A stretch of 64,000 nt of DNA, from contig LXGT01000114.1 of the NCBI GenBank assembly GCA_001640655.1, positions 1 through 64,000 on the forward strand, read 5' to 3'. The translations under genes were made by a program, and so were the position numbers. Shown here in pieces: positions 57,514-64,000 of the stretch; the stretch's first letter is position 1; each line of letters begins with the position of its first letter. The stretch comes from Endoconidiophora laricicola (lineage: Eukaryota; Ascomycota; Sordariomycetes; Microascales; Ceratocystidaceae). The notes beneath the pieces were generated by a model that worked only from the letters and a program-made list of their open reading frames with translations, was not told the DNA's origin and ran no database searches.

Positions 57514-59565
57514 CTAAGCTGAATAATCAATGGATGTTTCTTCATCATGGCGAGGGGAGTCCAAGCGGCCTTTAGGCTCAGGAATATATAAGCTGATAGC
57601 AGCTCCAATCAAGCTCATCAGTCCACTGCACCACCAAGCCATGCCACTGTAACCAGTGCGCAGGCCAGTGGCATATAGCAGGCCTGAAACGGTAGGGCCA
57701 AAAGCACGACACAAACTGGCGGTGGATGCAGCAATTCCATTGATGGTGCCGAGAGAGAGATCGCTAGGCGCCGAGTTGGTGAGTAGGATGGCGTTACTAG
57801 GGTAGGCCATAGTAGAGAAAGTGCACTTCCATATGACTAGGAAGTAGACACCATACATGCGCAAGTTGTCGGGCAACAGAACCACGTACGGGGTGATGAG
57901 ATACAGTAGGAAGTAGGACATGGCCAAAATCTTGAAGAGGTAGCGCGGGCTGATGTAGCTGGTAACAAAAGGGAACAAAAAGACGGTTGAAAGCATAGAG
58001 TAGCCGCCTTGTACGGCAAGAATCATGCCGATAGTTTTGGTCTCGAAGCCAAAGCCAGAAACAAACTTGAAGGGGAGATGAATTTCGGCGTGGTCAGGAG
58101 GGTTGGTACTGAGAAAGACAGGAAACAACTGATCGAAAGTCATAGTGTGGCTATAATACTGTTAGCTGATGTTACAGGATGTGAAGCGTGAGCAGATGAA
58201 ACATACAAGGCAAGAATGCCATAGGAAATGATATTGAGGATGACAGCCCGCGTGAAAGTCTTGACAGGCAGCTCTAAAGTACGGATACGGACAGCAGGTC
58301 CACGGATGGTGTTGAAGTTAGATCTAGTGCGGCTATTCTGAAGCAGCGGCTGGTCCTCGAGTGAGTCATTTAGATCCAAGTGTTCCTGAGGGTCTGGGCC
58401 ATCAAGCGATGACAGCGATGGCGAGTTCTCTCTGGTGGTGTATTCGGGTAGTTGCTCGTCATAGTAGGTGGTCTCCGGGATGACGACAACCTTGGGCTCT
58501 TTGCGTCGAATGTTGCAGGATTTTCTATCAAGCCATGCGAGGATGCGGTTTCCGGTTTCAAGGCCAATATCACGCTTGTATTTGTAGATTGGGTGCGTTT
58601 CCTCGAGGAACAGAACACCGATGATCAGGCCGCAAAATACGGCGCAGGCGCTGAAAAGGTTGGGCAGCAAGTATGGGTAACGGTCGAAGATAGTATTGCG
58701 AGAGAAGAAGCCGGGATAGCTGATGCAAGGGCGTGCGAGGGCACCGCCAATCATAGGGCCGATTATTGAACTGGAAAGTTGTTAGTACACTGTATAAAAT
58801 GTCTACGGTGTCAGACGTAAGGACGAAGAAAGCTTACCCAAGGCACCAGACAAGAGGCATGATAGTATAAGCGCGAGCTACAGGCTAATATTAGCAAACG
58901 AACGGAGGTGGGGATGTTAAACAGACAACTTACGTTGGTATTCCTTAACCGTGATCATCTCGGCGACAGTCGTCTGCAGAACTCCTATGTTACTAAGACA
59001 TTGTTAGCTATGATCCAGTATAGCCGTTGTTTCCACTGCCGATGCTGCTACAGTCAGAATCAAGAGAACTTACCCATTGAGAAGACCGCCGAGAGCACGG
59101 GCAATGAGGGCCACCATTAGATTGGGGGCAAACCCAAACACAAACACACTAAGGCCAGTGCCACCTAGGCCGCATAGCAAAACGGGCTTTCTTCCCACCT
59201 TGTCGCTAAGCTTGCCCCAGAACACGCCAGTAGAGAACTCTGCCAGCGTGAAGGCAGAGGTCACCATTCCGGCATAGACGGAAATCTGAGTGGGGTCATC
59301 GGTGATATGGAAGTCTTCAATCATGTAGTATATGTACGGAAAAATAGACATGAAGGCGATAGGCTCACAGATGCGGCACATGGCTAAGCGTATGTTAGTA
59401 TGCTGGACTCTGAGCAGGGACTGCCAGATTCTACTCACCGAGAACAAGCATTTGGCGAAGAGGAAAAGGCGGCTTGGCTGGCCTGGGTGCCTCGATGAGA
59501 ATGTCATGGGTACTGAGAGATTGCTGGCCTTGTTGCGCCGATGACGACAAGTGTACCTTTGACAT
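57514..59565 (-). CDS. major facilitator transporter, ZIFL/YCR023C-like
   Basis: Six exons (59565-59439, 59383-59074, 58992-58934, 58877-58838, 58770-58207, 58150-57514) give 578 residues; introns are 55-81 nt. It is a 12-helix MFS protein of the group containing yeast YCR023C and plant zinc-induced facilitators; substrate unknown. The MFS motif A between helices 2 and 3 reads GVFWGKLSDKVGRKPVLL. Motif C-like AYTIMPLVWCLGSIIGPMIG needs the 40-nt exon. The central loop of about 130 residues is polar and acidic, with SPSLSSLDGPDPQEHLDLND. The second half has GFGFETKTIGMILAVQG and GTINGIAASTASLCRAFGPT. The N terminus MSKVHLSSSAQQGQ and FPLRQMLVLAMCRICEPI were recovered by splicing exon 1. All junctions keep frame. 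Confidence 0.9.
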
Positions 59566-60397
59566 TATACGAGGGAGAGAAAGAGAGATCTAGTAATATA
59601 CGTGTGTATGCTTTTTGTAGGTAGACCAGATTGAGATAGTAGGCAGACGGTGGACTGATGACAATGATGGTTGACGAGAACGGCATGTGGCCACCGCCAA
59701 TAACGTGACTTGGATGAGAGCAGTAGGCGTTCTGCAAATGGTTGCAAAGAGATGGAAGGTGCAGACAAATATGGAAATGGGAACGACTCTTATCTATCGT
59801 CAAGAAAGTCCAGCAGTTGCTGTGGTGTTTCAAGTGTGTGTAAAGCACTAGGGTAACAAAACACTACGACGGAAGTAGTGAGGGATAGTTCGGTGCAGTG
59901 ATATGATATGGTATAGGTGAGTAGTTGGATGATTGTAGGTGTTATGGAGATAAGATTAAAGAAAAGGGACGTCGGAAAGAGAGAGTAATTGTAGAATAGC
60001 GAGATGTCTAGAGAAAGACAGAAAGTGAAAGAAGGCGTGGGGATGGACAGCTTAAGTAGAATTCCATGAGGAATTAGCAAAATAGATGCACGGATGAATG
60101 ACTGATGAAGACTAGAAAGGCGGTTGCGGGTAGAGAAGAGAGATCTGGGGCATATGAAGTTATTGTAGGTAATTTAAATACATGTAATCGATCTAAACTC
60201 TGAAAGTAGGGTTTATTACATATATCTTTCGGATAGGAGAGAACTAAACTATTGCTTAGTTGAACTTGTTGTCGACAGAGGGGGGGGGTATGATTTACAA
60301 GTTGTCAATGGCCATTAGGGTGGTATTAACACCCCATGTGCTGTATATAAACACATCCCCTTGGGTCCATAAATTATGGTACGTTGATGTTCCTGGT

Positions 60398-60415
60398 TAA
60401 CCCTAACGATACTTT
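60398..60415 (+). repeat. 18-nt repeat, copy 2
   Basis: Identical to 34555-34572 (TAACCCTAACGATACTTT). Sequence on both sides differs beyond a few bases. Confidence 0.4.
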
Positions 60416-63400
60416 GGGGTTTTCAAGGCGCTAATACTTGGTGAATATAGTTGGCGACAGCCTAAGTCCAGCCGCCATATATTTGGGATGTCAATAATCA
60501 CAATGCCTGCTATTTTCACTAGCTGGTCACCACAGAAGCCATCTCTCATACGGTAACCATAGCTCCGGTTACCAAGCGTAAAGACAGCGGTCGCGAAAGC
60601 ACAGCTATACATTAGTGCGATTACACATTCATCTTAGTCCCGGCTGTGCACAACGAAGCCCTCTTCACTTTGAACGACCCGTGTGAGCTTCATTAGTATA
60701 TACAAAGACACCTGGTGTTAATACAAGTGTCTTACAATAGGACCTCTTCAAACGCTGCTTAAATAGATGTGCAGCTGTATGCATACAAGCATGCACAGAT
60801 ATGTTAGTTAGCGAGACTCAATCTCAGGGTAAATCCACCGAAGAAATAAGGCTCAGGGCGGCTCGTCTAGACAGTGATAACAGCATACAATCGACGAAGG
60901 GTAGCTACTCACACGACAACTTATTGACTTGCAGGATGGGGGTTGTTTCTTTGCATAGGGAGCTTCCTTGATGGTGATTTGCGACTTATTGGGCTAGTGA
61001 AAGGTCGACACTTGGGCTTATTCTATCAAGTCGCTGCTGCCCACGATGCTACGATAAGTGCCAACCTAGCCATCAGAGCTAGGCCGCTAAAAGCCTGCAT
61101 TTTTTGCTATCCTAGTACTTATAGCTCAAGACATTATCATCTGGAGTTAGAAAGACGTACAAATAGAAAACGGGATATCCTCATGTCGCTTTGTGGAGAA
61201 TCTCATAGTGGTACTATACGGAGCCATTATCTGTCTTGACACATAAAATATATATCAGCACTAACTATTTTTACCTTTTTTTTTTTTCTAAATAAAAAAA
61301 CTATTAATTCTACTATTTAAAAAAACTAATTCGCCACTCATAGCTTCGGCATGCTATGCTACGGCTATCGTGCTAAGGATTGTTTTAATGTTTGGCTTTG
61401 TTTGCTTTGCAGTAAACCTCACTCCCTTTTTCCCCGGCCATTTGATATATGCCAAAGAGGGGCATAGTAAAGCACGCACGAAAACACATAAAAAAGCAAC
61501 CCAAAAATGATATAACAGAAACTAAAGAAAAAGAAACCAACAAGTGGCCTAGTAGGGCCTATAGCTATTAGCAGTTTATTCGGAGCCGTGATCCGTAATT
61601 CTGCTGTGCTGTGCTGGCTGTCCTGACTGACCAGACGCAAGGGGCTAGGATCTTGAGAGACTTTGGCAAGTCATCTACATTCAGGTTAAACTTGCCACCA
61701 CCTCCTACTAATAAAGAAAGAAATAAAGCTGTTCTCTCACCAGCAAAATGGAGACCGAAGCCAGAGTAACAGCATCCAGTTTGTTTCGTTTACCCCACGT
61801 CGCGACTGAAGGCTTGCTTGGACAGGGTCCACCCAACTGCAGCTTGCTTTAAGACTGACCAACACAGCGACACCTGAACACTGCAAATCAAAGCAGCAAG
61901 GGTCCGGCTTCGTGATGCCTTTTCAAGGCATCGTGTTCTTCTACAGTGGTCCAAAAGAAGGGAGAACTATATAAGAAATGAACATAAGATCCAGCTACTA
62001 GGGTAGCCATAAGCTGAATAACCTTTTTATGTCACCGAGAACGTTGAACATTTACGAGGCGGTGGGCGATATAAGCCCTGTGTCCAGCTCTGTAGGAAGC
62101 TGCGTGCTGAGGTCGTTGGTGCCGGAGTACAGTGGTGTTGTAATGTTCGTACATACGAATGATCATGCTACATACTGTGAACACGGTAAAATTTCAAAAG
62201 GAATAGATTGACCAGCATTATCAACTACTATTCTTGGTACTGTAGTCTATGTAATGCCTCATCTAACAGCATACTTGTTATAGATAAACGGCCTTTGTCT
62301 ATTTGTCAGGGTTTATAGCTCAAAGAATCAAGGGTTCAGAACGCTCATACATCATGATATTTGCAAAAACGATAGGGCAAATTTGTACTTACTAATGCTG
62401 GAGTACTTTCACAAAATCTATCTGTCGATAACATAGCTCTGCCATGCGAGTATGGATAGCAGACTTCAAATATGAGCCGATCTATTCCATAAGCAGTATG
62501 GATAGGGTGATGTAATTCCGTTTCCGTGATATCAGCATAATAGTAGTTTTATTGGGCAGGAATCGAGGAGCTAAATGCATGCACAGCAAAATATAATGTA
62601 CTACTAGTACTACGTTAGTAGCAATAACCAATAGACGGACAAAATTGTAGCAATTTCAAGAAAACGGCAGTACGTATATTGAAGAAACATGATACATATG
62701 AAACAAAAATGATGCCTAGACTAAACTAGTTGTATACCATATCTTTAGGCGTTGGAGCCGGACAGGAAAGCATATGCTGTTAAAACACACTGGAGTTAAC
62801 GAGAAGGCTCTTGTATGTGGGCAATAGTAGGGAACCCCTAGTCTATGCAGTTATGATGAGGATGACTATGCCATCATTTATTTGCCTTGGCTGATAACTA
62901 CTAGTATCGATAGGACACTTTTTTCGCCTATCCAAGTTGACAAGCGGAGGCAAAACGGCTAGTCCCCGACCAATGGGTCATTGACTAACAAACACATCAC
63001 TGAAGTGTAGTGGCATCATGTAGTGTGATGCGCAATTGTGTTAGATTGGATGTCGGAGCCGCGCTTCTTCCATAGCCATCTTGTTACTATTTTGCTGCTG
63101 TCTGTTATCATTTTATTTACTTGTTTTTTTTTTCTCCTTTGAGGCCTAAAGGTTTGTTTCATTTTTCTCCCGCACTAGGCTCATAGGGTAAACATGGCCG
63201 GGCCAATCTAGCCTTAGGTGTGCCGAGTCGTAGATGATGCCGTCTTCTCAAAACATCAAGCATTATGAGTATAGTTATGTATCCCGTCGCCAGCGCGCTC
63301 TGAACAATCGTTTAAGCACATATCCGGTTGGCACTTGTACTATGCCAATTGGGCAACACTATTGCTTTCGCGATTACATCAAGACATATATGACTGATCA

Positions 63401-63787
63401 GCTTGTTGCTAACATGGCCCTTTTAATGTACCTTTGTATTGTTTTCTTTTGGTGATTAGACTGTAGAAACGAACATGCAGCTGATCAAGACGTATAGGAA
63501 AGGATGAAAAAAAGAAAACAGAAGGTGTGTACATACTGACGAAGGCAACAAGGATTACTGCGAGATTCTATGCCTTGCACTCTTTTTTTTCTTTTTCTTT
63601 TTCATATGTACCCTTCCCACCTTTTTGCTAATGCTGATGGCCAAACGAGCTAAGCTTTCATCAACGCCCTCTCCATCTGGCTCAGACTTGTAGGAAGACC
63701 GATTGATCGTAACAATGAAGACAAGGCAAGGCAAAAAAACCAGCTGCCGCCTGATTCCACGTCAGGGAGAATGTTCCCTCCTCTTTT

Positions 63788-63810
63788 TTGTGTTGTTGTT
63801 GTTGTTGTTT
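63788..63810 (+). repeat. GTT trinucleotide microsatellite
   Basis: Six to seven tandem GTT units in a T-rich stretch; no gene reads through it convincingly. Confidence 0.6.
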
Positions 63811-64000
63811 GTCTTTCGTGCAGTTCTTCAGAACTTAGGCATGCTTGGGAACGAAGGTGTACTACTTTGTAGCTGTGTTTTGGCCCTAGCTTACTTTTCT
63901 TTTTTTCTTCTTTTTTTTTGTTGTCTGTCCAAACCAAACTTCGGATATTTGCGAGCTTGTTGTGTTGTTGACTATAAATCGGTTCAGGGTCGTATTGGTA

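Larger units (their letters stand above)
59566..64000. other. 4.4-kb gene-free right edge
   Basis: 59.6-60.1 kb reads C/T-rich on minus and is the transporter leader. Beyond it no coding region is supported. The DNA holds a run of nine G at 60280-60288, the second copy of an 18-nt repeat, A/T runs near 61.28-61.33 kb, and a GTT microsatellite at about 63788-63810. At the right end the minus strand is A-rich and an open frame of 95 codons at 63650-63937 is low-complexity. No RNA gene was recognised. Confidence 0.45.

Overview
This window is nuclear DNA of an ascomycete fungus. The conserved genes are fungal, introns are short and frequent, and fungus-only families are present (a Sat4/Hal-type kinase, a Zn2Cys6 regulator, a PHM7/CSC1-type channel). 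I reconstructed about 33 introns by hand. Donors are mostly GTATGT, GTAAGT, GTACGT or GTGAGT, and CTAAC/CTGAC branch-like motifs usually lie just before the AG. CTG stands at conserved leucines (for example in HSP10), so the code is not the CUG-Ser code. Several lineages fit, such as an early-diverging Saccharomycotina like Lipomycetales or another intron-rich ascomycete; I cannot name the species. Spacing is loose: about 18 well supported genes in 64 kb, with long stretches without genes.

Layout. 0.9-7.9 kb: a possible small membrane protein, NOG1 (60S biogenesis GTPase), an MDR oxidoreductase, KRR1 (40S biogenesis), and mitoribosomal uL11m divergent from KRR1. 8-12 kb: no gene, then a C/T-rich leader. 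12.0-15.5 kb: a Sat4/Hal-type kinase whose N-terminal exon lies beyond a 719-nt intron. 16.4-17.3 kb: HSP10 with an upstream heat shock element. 18.5-22.5 kb: a CSC1/OSCA-type channel. 22.5-30.8 kb: gene-poor. 30.9-32.5 kb: an FAD monooxygenase. 33.7-34.1 kb: a CYSTM protein. 36.6-37.3 kb: RIB7. 38.1-40.4 kb: an unusual run of three same-strand reading frames separated by only 8 and 12 nt. 40.7-48.8 kb: an FTS/AKTIP-like E2 variant, an Mme1-like mitochondrial carrier, Imp2 and eIF2alpha. 49.4-50.7 kb: BUB3, divergent from eIF2alpha. 51.0-54.3 kb: a Ppr1-like Zn2Cys6 regulator. 57.5-59.6 kb: a ZIFL/YCR023C-like MFS transporter. 59.6-64 kb: no gene seen.

Most genes are housekeeping (ribosome assembly, translation initiation, mitochondrial protein handling, riboflavin synthesis, spindle checkpoint), and no biosynthetic cluster, CRISPR array, rRNA, clear tRNA or intact transposon was seen. 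The points most worth a second look are the tandem reading frames at 38.1-40.4 kb with an in-frame UAG, the kinase's long intron with its alternative N-terminal product, the one-codon first exon of HSP10 with its heat shock element, the orphan leader-like DNA at 23.5-24.7 kb, and small dispersed repeat motifs. All gene models were spliced by eye and checked for frame; none has been tested against a database or transcripts.
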